Part shown: positions 1 through 13,275 of the stretch, one piece after another
Layout: the number at the start of each line of letters is the position of its first letter
Position numbering within the stretch: position 1 is the stretch's first letter
Assembly (NCBI GenBank): GCA_001600095.1
Contig: BCIX01000002.1
Location: 2,418,001-2,482,000 of the forward strand
Length of the DNA: 64,000 nucleotides
DNA from: Bullera alba
Taxonomy: Eukaryota > Basidiomycota > Tremellomycetes > Tremellales > Bulleraceae
Direction of reading: 5' to 3'
Program-made: the position numbers and the translations under genes
The notes under the pieces: model-generated
Databases searched by the model: none
What the model saw: only the letters and a program-made list of their open reading frames with translations
Told to the model about the DNA's origin: nothing

Positions 1-1579
1 ATCCTCGATCGGAATGAAGCCCCATGTCTGTGAAGACGAAAGCACCGCAGAGTTGAAGGCTTGAGTCAGAACGAAGCCATCGCTACGTACATCTTGGTAA
101 GCTCACTGTCGAGGCGACACCAATGTCACTCACGTGAGATAAGATACCAGTTCCCTGTCCCGTCCATCATGGCCAGGTCGAGGCAATGTCTTTTGTAGAT
201 ACTCAGGTAGATGGGCATTGATGAACAGAAAGAGGCGCTCTGGAACGGGAATTGTCAATACCTGCTCGTCATTGATCCTTTGATAGACACTGACCCGTCT
301 CTCTCCCTTGCCATTGGTCCTTTGCCCACTCCTCCAATTCTCCTGGAGTCTGACCCTCTCGCACTCCAAACATGTGTTCCACCACTCCCACCCACTTCCT
401 CACGCTGTCCCTCACATTATCCCATCTCTCCTCGTCGCTTTCCATTTCTCGATACATACGACCTTCCTGTATGATTCTGTCCTCCCAGGTCACTAGATGC
501 GCATTCTCATTGTGATGTTGAGCCAATGCGTTGAGGCTATAGTCCTCTTCGTCAGAATCGTAAATGTCGGGCTCAGTGAAAGTGGTGGAGGTGGGTCGAG
601 CCGACTCTTGATCCGATAATATGGAAGACGCCGTTGTATCGCTTTCACTGGTGATTGTATCGTATCTCGGTCGCGGTGGCGTTTCCACTTCAATTCTCAA
701 CGACTCTTCTAACGCTCTCAAGCCACCTAAGACCTCCAAGGCTGCTTTGCGGAGTTCTGCGAGTTCGTCTGCCTTGCTCGGAGCATCATTGAAGGAAGAA
801 GGACCCAAACTGCTTTTCCTAGGTGGATTTGATCCATGGCTTACTGCTCGGGGCAGAGGTGAGCCACTCGAGGGGCGAGACGGCGTTGAAAAGCTACTGC
901 GCGGCTTGTTGGCCTTCGGCGGCGCGAGATGGATATTGGATCCGGATGCTTTCCTATTGACGGGGTTCGACACCGACAACACTAGTGATCTGATACGGCG
1001 GATAGTCTGAGCGGTATTGACGAGAACGCTGGCCGAATCTTTGCCTCCTCTGTTGATCCTGCCCGGAGTAGTAGGCGAAGAGAGATTCATCGAGACCGTG
1101 GGTGACGTGGGGAACATGACCGTAGCTGAGGAGACCATACCGGAGCTGCCACCACCCAACGACCAGGTATTGCGGAGGTTGTACACCAGTCCTCGGGCTT
1201 CCCTCCTCGCCGTATTTGGATCTATACGCGGCAGATCGACTTCTTTCCACGGTTTCCTCTCCTTCATGACGGGTTTGGAGCCGCTCGATGACGAAGCTGG
1301 CGGTATATTCTCCTCATCCTCGTCGAGGCTGTTCAAGCCTTTGACTCCCACTCCACTCCCAGGTCGATGCTCCACAAGCCCTGCTCGAGCGAAATGCATT
1401 TGCAGATCTTTGATCGATCCTAGCATCTGGACCGACTCTCTCTTAGCCGCCGACCGCGAGATGTGCCTGAAGCGAGGGTTCTGAAGTGGCTGGATAGCGG
1501 GTACAGCAGTACCAGCAGTCGATGACATGTCCGGCAGCTTCGACGATGAAGCGGCTGGGTGTTCTGCGGACTCTGACAT
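1..1579 (-). CDS. Unrecognised disordered protein (partial at left edge)
   Basis: I do not recognise this gene. The first ATG is at 1579, with the start MSESAEHPAASSSK. The first exon codes for a Ser/Pro-rich, probably disordered protein of over 400 residues. It has a compact basic segment near residue 40 (RHISRSAAKRESVQML, then IKDLQMHFARAGL) and an acidic, Trp-containing helical segment near its end (WEDRIIQEGRMYREM, then RKWVGVVEHMFG). An intron at about 240-294 joins the frame to RLFLFINAHLPEYLQKTLP. Another intron follows near 110-137, and the gene continues past position 1, so the C-terminus is missing. It is head-to-head with RPAP1 across about 1.35 kb. The conserved-looking ends and low-complexity middle suggest a regulatory or scaffold protein, but that is only a guess. 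Confidence 0.6.
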
Positions 1580-2926
1580 GGCGTCAAGGGAAGGGGTTGC
1601 TCGGCGCAAGCGACCACGGGTAGAGGTAGATGCGTCTGTTTCGGCGATAGGTTATTCGGTGACAGCGGACAATCGAGTTTTGACGGGATCGGAAGGAGCT
1701 GTCGAGGTGATCTGAGCAGCGCTTCCAGGCTCAAGTCTATGACTCCGGCGCAGAGTTGACAGGGGAGTCCCGCGAGGGCTGAGAACTGATCAGGATAGTC
1801 GTATGGTGTCGCCTATTGAGCCAAGGTGAGCTCGTGGATGCCTTCTAAAAGTCAACACATGCACTCACTCGCCCCCAAACACACCTTTCACTTTGTCCCA
1901 GCGCGACCGAGCGAGCCCAGCGCGTTTCAGCTTACCCCGCGGGGTAGAGGGCTCGGTCACAACGTGGTAGGCGTGCTGACTTCCGAGGTGCTGCGGAAGC
2001 CTAGTTCCCGCTTAGCTGCGCCTAAAACCTCACCCTGGGCTCTGGCTTTGCTTGAAGCGAAACTTCCGTCTGCTTCCAATCTGCTTCTCTCTTCTGTCTT
2101 TCACTTTCCTGTATCGCAACCTCGGCCACGACTCGACTGTATCCTACTGTATCGCACTAGGTGAGTCCAGGCATCTTCTCGGACCCCTATCTGCCCTCCT
2201 TCACTCCCTCCGGAAGAAACTTGCTTCGACAATTTGCACGTCAGTATGACAACTTTCAGGGGACCAGTCTCATCGAGACGGGCTTCCTTGTCTTTTGAAA
2301 GCGTACAACCTCGCACATATCTGATCATCTTCATTCTCACTCCGATTTGCAAACAGTGAGGGCTGGAAGTTAACCTCTAGTTCCGCAGGATCTTTGTATG
2401 CAAGATTGCACTTCTATCTGGACCTTCCTCGAAGCTTTTCCTCTCTGGGTACATCAGCACTGTAGATATTGGATTCACTCACCATCCTCTTTACTCCTTG
2501 ACTCCACGCTTTCAGTCCCTCGTCCTGGCTAGGTGGACCTTTTGTCTTATCGATGCTTTGCGCGAGGTTAGTCGTATTATAGTGCGACAAAGCGGAGAAA
2601 GAATATCCTTACGTCAAGACTGGGCATGTCTCTGTCTGTTTACATGCCTCTACTGGACATGGGACTAATCAGTCTTGCCGATATATGTTACATAGTTGAT
2701 CCTGAATATCATGCATCTCTTGCTGGTACTCTCCTCTCTTTCTGCTGAGCTCGTGACGCCTGGTCGAGTAGAGCGTGTCTTCTTAACAAGTTTTGAGCAC
2801 TTCGGCCAGCGGTGGAGGTAGACCATTCCGGCATCTCTGTCAGCTCGAAGAAAATGCGTGTTGAAGTCACTCAGTCTACTCCTTTATCAAGCACATCTGC
2901 ACAGTACCCTTTTGGCCAGCTCCATC
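1580..2926. other. Divergent promoter/leader region
   Basis: This is 1.35 kb between two divergent start codons. It holds pyrimidine-rich tracts (about 2090-2130 and 2400-2530) and short open frames that lack family similarity or consistent codon use. The CT-rich stretches and GTGAG-like sites near 2160 would fit a long 5' leader with an untranslated intron for RPAP1, but I cannot prove one. I see no RNA gene or repeat here. Confidence 0.5.
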
Positions 2927-5900
2927 ATGATCGTGAAAGAGATCGTGGAACGACCATCCTCTTCCTCGTCGACCCCGCCAGCTCCGCCCAAACCTCCAAA
3001 ATCGCTGGCCACCCATGGGTTTCCAGTCGCCAGACGAAGAGCTCTCAAGAGTGACAAAGCCGATGCGTCCACTGTCCTTCCTCCTAGAGGTGGTCCTCTG
3101 AGCCAAGGCGCCATCGCCTCCGGGTCCAAGATGAGCGAAGTGGAGGAAGTCAGAAGGGCCGTCGATGAAGAAAATCAACGAAGGGTTCAGGCCATGTCGA
3201 CAGAAGAGCGAGAAGAGGAAATCGCAGAGCTTAGAGCTCGTTTCGGCAGCAAGCTGGACACTTTGGTTCACCGAAAGAGGAGAGATCCCGTCACGACCGC
3301 GTCCTCTGAAGCTGGTCCATCGAGAGTAAGCCAACCGCTCACCCGAAGTGGACCGCCGCCTGCGACAGCAAACGAAGTCCACCAGGTCAGGGAGCAGGTC
3401 GACGATGAAAACTGGCAAAAAGTTCGGGGAATGGATCAGGAAGAAAGACAGGAGGAGATAGATGAGCTGCAAGGGCGCTTCGGGAGCAAGGTTATGGACG
3501 CACTGAGAGCTCGTGCTGAGAAGCGAGGCAAAGGGAAGGAGGTTGCTACAAGTCAAACTGGTGATCCAGACCCGCGTCGTGAGTAGAGTGCCATATACTC
3601 AGCTGCTTCGGAATCTGATGAGCAATGTTTTGCACTTATAGCAAGCACGATATCAGTCGAGAAGCTTAGAACCTCCGCTTCCGAAGACATAACGCCTTCT
3701 GGTCTGAAGGAACGCTACTTTCCCAACCATGTCTCCGAGACGGACAAGTTGGCCTGGCTGCAACCATCCGCTCCATCGGCGGATTCCTCGACCCGGTTTG
3801 ATCTGTCTGGACGAGTCCTCTCTCTTTCGGATCGCCAGGATTTGCCCACATCGAGAGGCTTGCATCACCACGGCACCAGTCCTGATCTCGCCGGATACAC
3901 ACTGGAGGACGTCCTATGGCTATGTCGCTCAACAGTGGCTTCTCAGCGAATCACCATGATGGGTGTCTTGGCACGAATCATCCACGTGTATACCACCAGT
4001 ACAGAGTATGACGAGGCGACAAGGAAAGCCTGCGAGGAGAAGGAGGTACGGACGAAGGGCATGCAGATCGGCTTGGAGGTGATCGTCCAAGGTACTCGGT
4101 CTCTTGGGATCCTCAGAGGCGCGGTCGATCTACTCTACGAATCTCTGGGCGGGGAAGGCCCATCTCTTGGCCAGAATGAGGATGGAGACTACTTCTATCC
4201 AGACGAAGAGGAGACCGCTGGAATCTCGGCAATACCCTTCGACGAGGTGGTACCCCGGCTCGTTCAACTTTTGGGGAAGGACACCAACTTGACGAATGCA
4301 ACAGCCGAACAGCTGTTCGCCATACTACGCCGAGCAGCACGACACTCACAGGACGTTGCCGAGACTCTGACCCCTCTGATACCGATCGTTGCTCGTCAGT
4401 GGGTACTAGACAGACCATGGCCTTTGGACTTGAACGATCCGCCCTCGACTTCGGGGCTACAATTCGTGATCGACTGTGTGCTGTCTTCGCGGGTATGCGC
4501 TCAAGAGGTGGTCGACAGCGACATTCACGCATCTGTGCTCAAGTTCCTGGTCACATTGTCCTGGCCAGAGGACACAAGCCGCCCGGTTGCATCAGATCTT
4601 GCGGTTGAGGTCCTACGGCTGCTTTCCTCCCTTGGTCGGTACGGACTTGGTGCAGCGATAGCGACAAATGGCTCCGAAGTGATAAATGACCTGGGTGGAT
4701 ACATACTCAACCAGGCGACCACCTCCGCGCCGTCCCATTATGCCGGACAACTGTCGACTGCATACTTCGACGTATTGACAATATGGATCACATGCGCAAT
4801 CGACCCACACAAGACAACTCCAGAGCACGCTTTGACCTGGAGCCAGATCAGTAACTTGGATTGGGTGGACCAAGCCTTGGAAGCTCTTCGGCATCTTACA
4901 AAAGCAGATCGTCCATCTACCCACATGCCCAGTCTGGTCAGTGCAATCGGTACGGTGGTAGCTTGGTTGAAGGGGATGACAATCAACGGGACCAAGCACG
5001 ATGCTGAGGAGGTGTCCAGAGTTGTTTCGGAGCTTCGCAGCTTGGACCTAGTGAAGGCTATAAGAGTGGCTGAGACCGCATCGACCAGCAAGTACGAAGT
5101 TGCGCTCGCCGGCCACTTACTTAGACTCGAAGTTCTGTTCAGAAGCATCGATGGTGTCGACCCCGTGATTTTCTCCGTGGATCTACAAGCACTATCGACT
5201 ATGACGGAAGGACGTAATGCGGAGCTCTTGGCCAGCAGAGAGGAGCGACTCCTCAGATACGGTCAGCTCGACTTACACCAACCCTCGCTAGATCCGGCAG
5301 CTTGGTATCGCGACGCTTTGGCATTGTTGGGCACCTTCCAGCCTGGTGATGAGCCTGTTGCTCTGGATCTCCTCGACCTCGTACTCAAGAAGGATCTCAC
5401 CACAATGCAGCCCAATTTCCCACTCCCCTTAACATCCATCACTCATCCAGATGGTCTCCAGATATTGCGCCCGCTTTACCACCACTCGATCCTGCCCAAT
5501 GCTTCTCACGTCGTGGGACCGAGTCTGCCAACCCACCAATATCTCAAAGTGACGACAACGCTCAGATCCCCTTCGACCAAGGAACCCGCACTGGATCCAA
5601 AATATCGCGGTGGACTTCCACTGCCCCCAGACTGGCTGTTTGGGCCGCTGGACGAGCTACTCCATTCCGCCGATTCGACCGCATTGGCCCAAGCCCCACC
5701 GGATTGGACTCCTTCGGAAGTGGACCTAGTTAGAGCTACGCTTTTGATGGTCCGACTTCAGCTCGACTTGCTGCCAGACTCGATGTCGCGGTCGGAACTC
5801 CTCTTCGGCGCTATGAAGGTGTTCATGTTGGAGCAAGATCAAAATGCGCCGACAAGCGAAGGCGAAGCGTTCAGAGACTCCAGCATCTCCGACCTGCTTC

Positions 5901-6616
5901 AATCCCTCATTCGCCTCACGACATTCTCTGCCCAATCAACATCCGAGATTGAGAACACGGCTGAGACCACAATGGAAACTGTTTCAGAGCGGTTCTTGGG
6001 CGACGACACCCCTTTCTTCCAGTTCTACACCGATTTCGTCGGGTTGTTCGAGTCGATCTCGTTCTCCGATCCAACATTCTCTCAGCTCGTTCTGCCTCCA
6101 ATGGCAATGTCATACCCAGTCGATTATCGAAAACATGTCTGGGTTGAACAGCCCACCTGCCTCAGAATCATCAGGACGAGAATTGGCGACGTACCCCTCG
6201 AGTCGGCATCGAAAGGCATGAGAGCCTTCCATCAACCGGTAGAAACAGACGCCGACGTCTTGAGCGGCTATCTAAGGGCTCTGATCCGAGGTTGGGTAAC
6301 CAAAGACAGACAAGAGTTCCTCTGGTCGATTGCGGTGTATCATCTCGCAACGTTGTTCTGGCAATCGGCACCCACACCAGACAACCAACCATCGAGCGGC
6401 GCTGTGGGGAAGGCAAATGTAGTCAGGGATAACCTGTTGAAGGCTCTTATCGGATCGGCTTCAGAGTCGGTAGTCAAGGACGTCTTCACGGTGGATCTAC
6501 AGCAATTGGAAGCGGGTCAGATAGGTCAGGCCTCGGACGAAGAGAAGGCAAGGAGGGTCGCAGTAGTGCGCAGCTCACTGGGAGACCGGGCTGCTCAGCG
6601 ATTAGAAGTCATGTGA
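2927..6616 (+). CDS. RPAP1: RNA polymerase II-associated protein 1 (RPAP1/Rba50)
   Basis: Two exons, 2927-3578 and 3642-6616, encode 1208 residues. RPAP1 helps assemble RNA polymerase II and bring it into the nucleus. The N-terminus has the GFPVARRR motif. The RPAP1_N helical motif (DEEN...MSTEEREEEIAEL) occurs twice, at about residues 70-110 and 150-190, each copy ending in RFGSK. After the intron comes the RPAP1_C signature: RFDLSGRVL, GLHHHGTSPDLAGYTL and LWLCRSTVASQR. The remaining 800 or so residues are helical, with an ARHS motif as in animal RPAP1. The ATG at 2927 is the first in frame. At the intron, phase-1 C joins CA to give Pro. The length is close to animal RPAP1 (about 1,400) and much longer than yeast Rba50. 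Confidence 0.93.
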
Positions 6617-6853
6617 TGCATTAATTTACAGTCGATCCAGTCTCCCATCTGGGAACTGCAGCCAGATCGCTGGTCTTCGTACTTCGTCCGGCGGTGTGAC
6701 CCGGTCAGGGATGAACTCAGCGTACTTGATGCACCGTGGGAGATCGATGTCCCATCTCACGAGTCGCGGTCGACAGAAAGCCAACCCGACTTGACCCGAC
6801 TACTTTACCTTGAAAACAAGAAAACCACGGTTGAAAAGTTTAAAGACGAGAAG

Positions 6854-8560
6854 ATGGTTCACACTTCTGCCACCCCGAATTGCATAAGGAGACTTTCAAG
6901 CAACATCTGCGGGAACAGCTCGACAAGGTCTTTGACAACAAGCGTATTTGGAAGGGTCCGACAACGATGACGACTCAATCTTCGCCTGGCTATGCCGCCT
7001 GGTTGGAGTCCGCCGTGGTAAGTACATCTGATCCGCTGAAGCAAGTGGCCATGAAGAACTTCGCCAGAGGAAGTAACAACGAACGGGAGCTATGAGGGCG
7101 GAACCGACTGCGCCGACCCGCTAGTCTGAGACTGAGCAACGTCGAAAGTTCCGTGGACACCATCAAGCAATCCCCCGCCGCCATGCAGAAACTTCTCGTT
7201 TAACAAAACGAGCTCAGAACAAGACCACTGGTGGCCGCCGAGGCAACCTTGTCAACGCCGTGACCGACATCGCCATGGATGGATCTCACATCGACAAACC
7301 TAACGTCAGGGAGTGCCATCGTCAGTTGGGCCGTGGCGGAGGAGAAGCCGGGGATACAACTTCCCTTGCGGATGACGAGGAGACTGCCTGTCAGGGGACT
7401 TGGACGGAGCAGATGCCTACGTCTCTACACCGCAAACTTCTTGTCATCCGCAAGGAAGGTGGTATCTGCGGGATGAGCTGCCCCATCCCCCCCACTCTTC
7501 ACCTGCAACGAGCTCGATTTGCCATTGATACTTTACTGGGCTTATGTAGGCTTACTCCCTCTCGAACAGCCGTGGAGCTCACGAGTCATACGCCAAGAGG
7601 CGTACGGTCCACTCCAAACACAGCCAAACACCGATTACACTGCTATGGCAAGTCGGTGTTTCATCACGGGTCATGTCGGAAGGAGAACGGGGGTGCATGT
7701 TACCTCCGCATAGGCGTGAGGTCTGAATCGGACTATGCGGAAAATAAAGGAGGCGCAGGATGTCACACGTTACATATATGACCGCTCCGACGCCATGGAT
7801 TAACCTGCGAGGATAATAATCCCCAACCGACTCGCTCAACCGACGAACTTGTAAGTCTTCTGTACGCCGACACTAACATTTGCTTTCACCATCCAACATG
7901 CTCGCTTTTGATACCCCCGGGTCGCAGAAATCCCTGACCACTAACTTTTGCAGCTTTTCAACCGACACCGGCCGTGATGCCATCGAGACCGATTGTTCGG
8001 TTACCAAAGACCTCCTATTCATTCACGACAGACTGCGTAGGGCTCTACACTACACTGGCTTCACCAGTCAGTTTGACCCATCTCAAGTGCCAGATGAGAT
8101 GATTGAGGAGATGGAGCACTCCTTCTTAGAGACCCATCGATCCTACTATTTCGCCCTCAACAAGTACAAACTGATGCTGAAGGACGGCTTGACGGACTGA
8201 GAAGGCAAGATCGATCGCGAATCCCTCATCGAGGGTCGGCAGCCGACGACAACTTCGAGCCCGATCATCACCGCAGAATCACTCGACAGCATATCTCAAG
8301 ATATGCGCAGCACCCTCATCGCCCTCGACGAGGCTTTCGACAACCTGTGCAGACCAACTTTCACTGCTGAGGGCAGGGCAACAGACGTGGCGGACTTCCG
8401 CAAGAAGTTGACAGACGCGTCCACACTCCACTATAATCGGTGGTCAATCTTCTGTCAAGCCCAGGGTCTGAAAATTGAGGAGGTTTCGAGGGAACTATGG
8501 AAATCGAATCCAGACTTCGACCTGTTTCTACCACCGGTTTCCATTATGTGGGTTCCTCTT
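6854..8560 (+). pseudogene. Degraded coding region, no family recognised
   Basis: Several stretches on the plus strand look coding but do not join into an intact gene. One runs at about 6856-7020 (HPELHKETFKQHLREQLDKV...AAWLESAV) and ends at a clean GTAAGT. The same frame around 7040-7200 is cut by TGA and TAA. The best piece starts after a CTTTTGCAG acceptor at about 7954. It reads DLLFIHDRLRRALHYTGF, meets TGA at 8198-8200, and continues in the same frame for another 110 or so codons (for example TLIALDEAFDNLCRP and SRELWKSNPDFDLFLPP) to a GTGGGT-like donor near 8550. I read this as a decayed lineage-specific gene. It could instead be a real gene whose introns I cannot resolve. Confidence 0.35.
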
Positions 8561-9028
8561 TCTTCCGCCGAGATTCTGTCAACACACTCGGCTGCGCTGA
8601 CCTTTTCTATTGCAGTTCCAGCACTGGCATCCCTGAGCAATGGATCGAGGGGCCGCTGAGAGTGCCTGAGTAGCTAAAAGTCTGAGGACGAGGAATGCGC
8701 ATCTCAGCTGGACATCTCCCGCTCGTTTGTCTGAACAACGATTTCGCGCGGGCCATTCACGAGAATGCATGGATACTAGAGCTTCGAGCACGAAGCGTAA
8801 AAGACTCCGGCTCGCCTGCAGCAAGCCCTGTCTCATTGCAGACGGGATTCCTGCTTGCAGAGCTCGCATTCTCCAGCTTGTCTGCTACACTCGCGCGTCG
8901 ATAGCTTCGAGTTCTTCTCGGAATGACTCCGAGACTGGCGCCAGTCAATCGTTGATCCGGTCACCGCCATCAATGTGGCTCGCTTGCTGCGTTGAAGTTT
9001 AACTTGTTCAAGTTTTTGCTAATGTCGA
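8561..9028. other. Intergenic, no gene seen
   Basis: This is the gap between the degraded region and the UPF2 stop. It contains short open frames on both strands without conserved motifs. It probably holds the UPF2 3' untranslated region. Confidence 0.5.
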
Positions 9029-12000
9029 TCATGGTGCGAATCGTAATTTGATGCCCTTGTTCCGCATGTCATGCTCAAAGCCTAAAGATCAACCTAGTCA
9101 GCAAAACTCCAGCCCACTATCCCGCCTCTACTCACTCTGCAGTTCATCCTTGCCCTGCCTTCGCTCGTTCTGAAGGACGAGACGCTTGAGCTGTTCCTGC
9201 TCGGCCTTGTTCTTCTGCTGGTTCGACATGGAGTTGAGGGCGATAGCAGAGTCGACAGGTATGTCGAGGTTACGAAGCTGAAAACAAAGGTCAACTACCA
9301 CAGAGAGGGGCAATGAGTCCAAGATTGGCTCACCTGTTGCTTGTTACCCCGCTTGGACAACAACGTGAAAGCCATCTTGTCCTGCCCGCCAACTTCGCCA
9401 TTGGCAGCAGGGGGCGCTCCTGGACGTCGGATGTGCGGGACAGCCGTGTCGAAAATCGGTGCAGCAGTCTTTCTCTCGCCCCTCCTGACATCCGCAGTCT
9501 CTGCCAGCATCCGAGCAAATTCTCTGTCGAAATCCGATTGGGCTTCCATATCCACTTCGTCGCGCTTGGGCTCGCGGCGGACGACTAGATCGTCTTGCTC
9601 TTCATCGACTTCGTCGGTATCCATGGGTGGCTGGGCAGACTAGGACTGTCAGTTCATTGTCCATCATATCAGCTCATGGAGTAAGCATACCTCCTCTTCA
9701 TCGTCGACTTCGTTAGCTCCTCCGCGCTCGCCACCGTCTTCGCTTTCTTCAGAGTCACTGCCGTCTGGGTTACACATCAGCTTCAAGGCTTCTCGCCGCC
9801 GGCATGAGATAACATACCCTGAATCTCAGTCTCGAGCAGCTTGTCGACGGCAATTGCGGCCTCTTGGAACGTTTTCAAGCGTGGTGTCTTCGGGCGAAGG
9901 GTCTATGCAGTCAAAAATCAGCCTAAGCCAGATATGCTATATGTGAGTCAATCACCTCTAGCGTATCATTGAGCATGAAGTCGACATCCATCGGGATCTC
10001 CGTCTTGCATAGCACGTAAAGCTGAAAAGGGGGATCAGACCTGTCGACAGCCCTGGAAGCAAGGACATACCTGGAAGATGACGAGGAAATGGTCGAGCTT
10101 TCTCTTAGTCGAGCCTCGATCAAAGCACGCGCCACAGGTATCGAGCAGCGTGCAGATCAGCCGTACTCGGAAGAAGTCGTCCACTGCGTCGATCGGGCTA
10201 TCCCTTCCTGGCACAGGAAGACCCTCGCCTAGAATTCGTTCAGCATCTAATCATGAGGATGTGTGTGTTCGACTTACCGTGACCGAAAGAGATGAAAGAC
10301 CAAAGTGTGTCAAAGATCACGGCTGCGTTCACCACGCGATACATGTACAGCTCCCCGAGGTATCTGATTGTCGAGATCCGTCTTTGATTGTACTTGAAGA
10401 TGTTGTCCTGTTTTTATCATCACGCATTAGCTTCCGGTCTTCACGACACTCGAGACTGCTCACCTCCATGCCAGCTCGGATGTCTTCCATTGCTTGGTCC
10501 ACGACGCTGACGCTGAAATCGGGATGATAACGCTGGAGGTCATACACTAACGCAGCTAGGAAGGGGATATTGCCGAACTTGATCTCCCAAATTTCCGTGA
10601 AGGAGGATAGGATGTACGAATACACCTTCGAAAGAAAGTTCAGCTTGGCTCCCATTGCCGCCTTCCAATTGATCGCTCACCTCAGGATCCTCCCAGTGCA
10701 GCTTGCGCAGTAATTTCAATACCTTGTCCAAGGTCCTCTTCATCAACACGTCATGCAAGAGATGCTGTATGAAGCTCTGCATTGGTGACAGCTCGACTAT
10801 CTCTCGGACGACCCTTTCTGGAGGATTGCACTGTGACAGTATAGTTAGCAATCCGTTGAACGCCCTCGACATTCCCGCAAACTCACCATGTAGAATGCGT
10901 TCTCGAGCATGACATTCAGTCTCTGATCGAGATGAGCCGCAGCTTGCTTTCGCCTCATCAACTCGACCTGTTTTCGATCAGCTGGCTCGTTGTAATTGTA
11001 TATTCAACCCTCTCACCATGCTTTTTGCTGTCGCGGCGGTTCCTTCATATCGCAACAAGAACCTCCCGCAATTCTCTAGCAGATTGGCGATGTTCTCGAC
11101 GTTGAACTTGAACTCGTCGAGGAAGACCTTGAACGCATGCAGGATAGTGTATGGCTTGGCGACCTTGAACTTTGCCAATTCACCATAGAAGCGGACATTC
11201 TAGCGATTTGCGCAATCAGCGCTGGAGGTCGGTAAATGGCTTTTGAGGTGGCTCACCTTGAGTCTAAGACTATCTAGCTCCCGGACCAGTCTCTTACGCT
11301 GTAGATACCGAAGCTCCTCATCCAGCTGCATCGCTCGTTAGGTCCACAGTCATCCACTGGGCGCCCATACTCACCGCTTCAATCACGCCAGCACCGACAT
11401 CGGGCATGTATGGATTCAGCGTGGCAAGGAACCGAGCATAATGCGGTAACAAGTCCGTTCTATTCTTTGGCACCGCTGCGATGAACTAGTATGGTGTTAG
11501 CTGAGCACATCGATGTGGGTTGAGGGGATCATTGCTCACCCTGATCAGTCGCTTCCTCGCTGCTTTCGAGTTGAGAGTGGCGAACTCCACTGCCAGCTTG
11601 TCCACCATTTCTCGGTTGACCGCCTCGGGCAGAGCAGCAAAGAGGACATTCAGTCTAGCCGCCGGACCGGCTTGTAAACCTTCATCCTCGACGCCAGTCG
11701 TATCGACGGGCGGCTCGTCTTCGTCGAGTGTGGCGTGGGCTGGTGGAATGGGAGAGCCGATAGTGGTTGCCGATCCGGTCCTGTCCATAGCCACGGCTGA
11801 AGGCTCCTGAGTCGTCGCAGTCACTTCGCCATCTTCTGCGGTCAGAGACTCCAGTTGCCTCTTGATGTCCTCTTCTTCGGCCTTTTGCCTCTCCTCAGCC
11901 GTAGTGTCCTGCGTTTGGTCCGCCTTGCCCTCTGCTGCAGCTTGGTCCTTGATTCCGAGAAGACTCGCCGGGACAAGCTCTTTAAGGTCGACGATATCCT

Positions 12001-13275
12001 CGTAAAACCTCTTCTCCTCCTCATCGTCCCAAATACCTCCAGGAATCGGACCGTCGTCACGGATCGTGAATGTAGATTGGCTTTCGACGATTTGGAGACC
12101 CGACTTGGATATCGAGGCCGCAGTAGGCAGATCTGGTGCCTTCAGTCCGAGCAGATCCGCCAGGGTTTGTACACCACCAGTCAGCCTCTCCACGGCTCTC
12201 GTCATCTTCTCGTATGCCTGAGCTCGGTCTTCGAAGATCTCTCCAGATTTGATGTACGCCTCGTGGTTCCGCTTATCCTGTTCGAGCAGTTTCTGAAAGC
12301 GGGGTCAGGTCACTTCTACTGGGCACTTCGAGCCCGCACCGAAGACTCACGACCTGGCCCTTGATCAAGGTCTTGCTGGCACCGTTGAAGTAGGTCGTGA
12401 ACATCTCTCGGAATTTGGCCTGAGTTGGTACAGGTACGAGCTCTTCTACACCCTCCGGCAAAGACTCTTCTGACTGTGCTTTCTCTCCGCCATCCTGGAG
12501 ACGGGGACCGAGGTATACTCGAGAGAACGACTTCAGGAATGCCGCTAGGAGGGGGATGTTGGTATACTGAGGATCACCAGACATCTGAGGTAGTCGTCAG
12601 TCACCGAAGTGAAAACCCGTTGGATGTACCTACCAAAGCTTGCAGTACCTTGCCGACCTCGCCCACTCCTTTCACGACTCCCTCAGCCCATGCATGGACT
12701 GTAGCGAGCTCGGCTACGATCTTGAGAATCGTCCTCTGTCTCGATAGGCGCTCCTTGTCTTCCTTGTCCTTGTCGCCATCTTTGCTAGCTTGACTTGGCG
12801 CCAGTGCTGATAATAAAGGACCGAGCAGTAAGGGCAAAAAGTCCGGCGTAAGACGAAGATGCAGGTGACATATGACCTTCAAGGTGTTAGAGGGCAGTCT
12901 ATGAGGGTCGAGAACTACCCACATCGACGGCGACTTCTGGATCGCCCTTGCCCTTCGAAGCGCCTTCGACCACAGCTCCAACGATCTCCTCCAGGTATTT
13001 GGACAATGTCAACCCGTCAATCTCCTTGATGAGCGCATCTGCCGGTCCAACCAGTAATGATGACTTCAGACGATTCAGCAGCGTCGTATGCTTCTTCAAT
13101 GACGAGTCTAAGGATCCAGGAGGTCCTAGAAAGAGGCTAGTCAGTGGCATCCCGCTACTATCAGACCAAACCGAGATGACTACCCACTCTTCGCCTCTTC
13201 GAGCCAGTACGATTCGACCTTTTCGTATAGAGCCATTCTTCGTGGATACTTTGCCACATAGTCGGCAACAGACAT
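9029..13275 (-). CDS. UPF2: Nonsense-mediated decay factor UPF2/NMD2
   Basis: UPF2 bridges UPF1 and UPF3 in cytoplasmic nonsense-mediated mRNA decay. The gene has many short introns. In protein order I see: a start MSVADYVAKYPRR (ATG at 13275); MIF4G-1 with DSSLKKHTTLLNRLK and LTLSKYLEEIVGA; a linker with IWDDEEEKRFYEDIVDLKEL; MIF4G-2 with FAALPEAVNREMVDKLAVEF and LNSKAARKRLIR; MIF4G-3 with FKVAKPYTILHAFKVFLDEF, NIANLLENCGRFLLRYEG and RTLDKVLKLLRKLHWEDPEV; then an acidic stretch and the conserved C-terminal UPF1-binding region (FDREFARMLAE, LLSKRGNKQQ, LRNLDIPVDSA). The last exon (9029-9081) gives the ending IKLRFAP. The open frame extends a little upstream of 13275 without an ATG, so an extra 5' exon is possible. 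It is divergent from DCAF7 with only about 350 bp between starts. Confidence 0.92.

Noticed and set aside
3180..3556. Minus-strand frame of over 200 codons across RPAP1 exon 1
   Set aside because: Antisense to a conserved RPAP1 exon, with no motif of its own.
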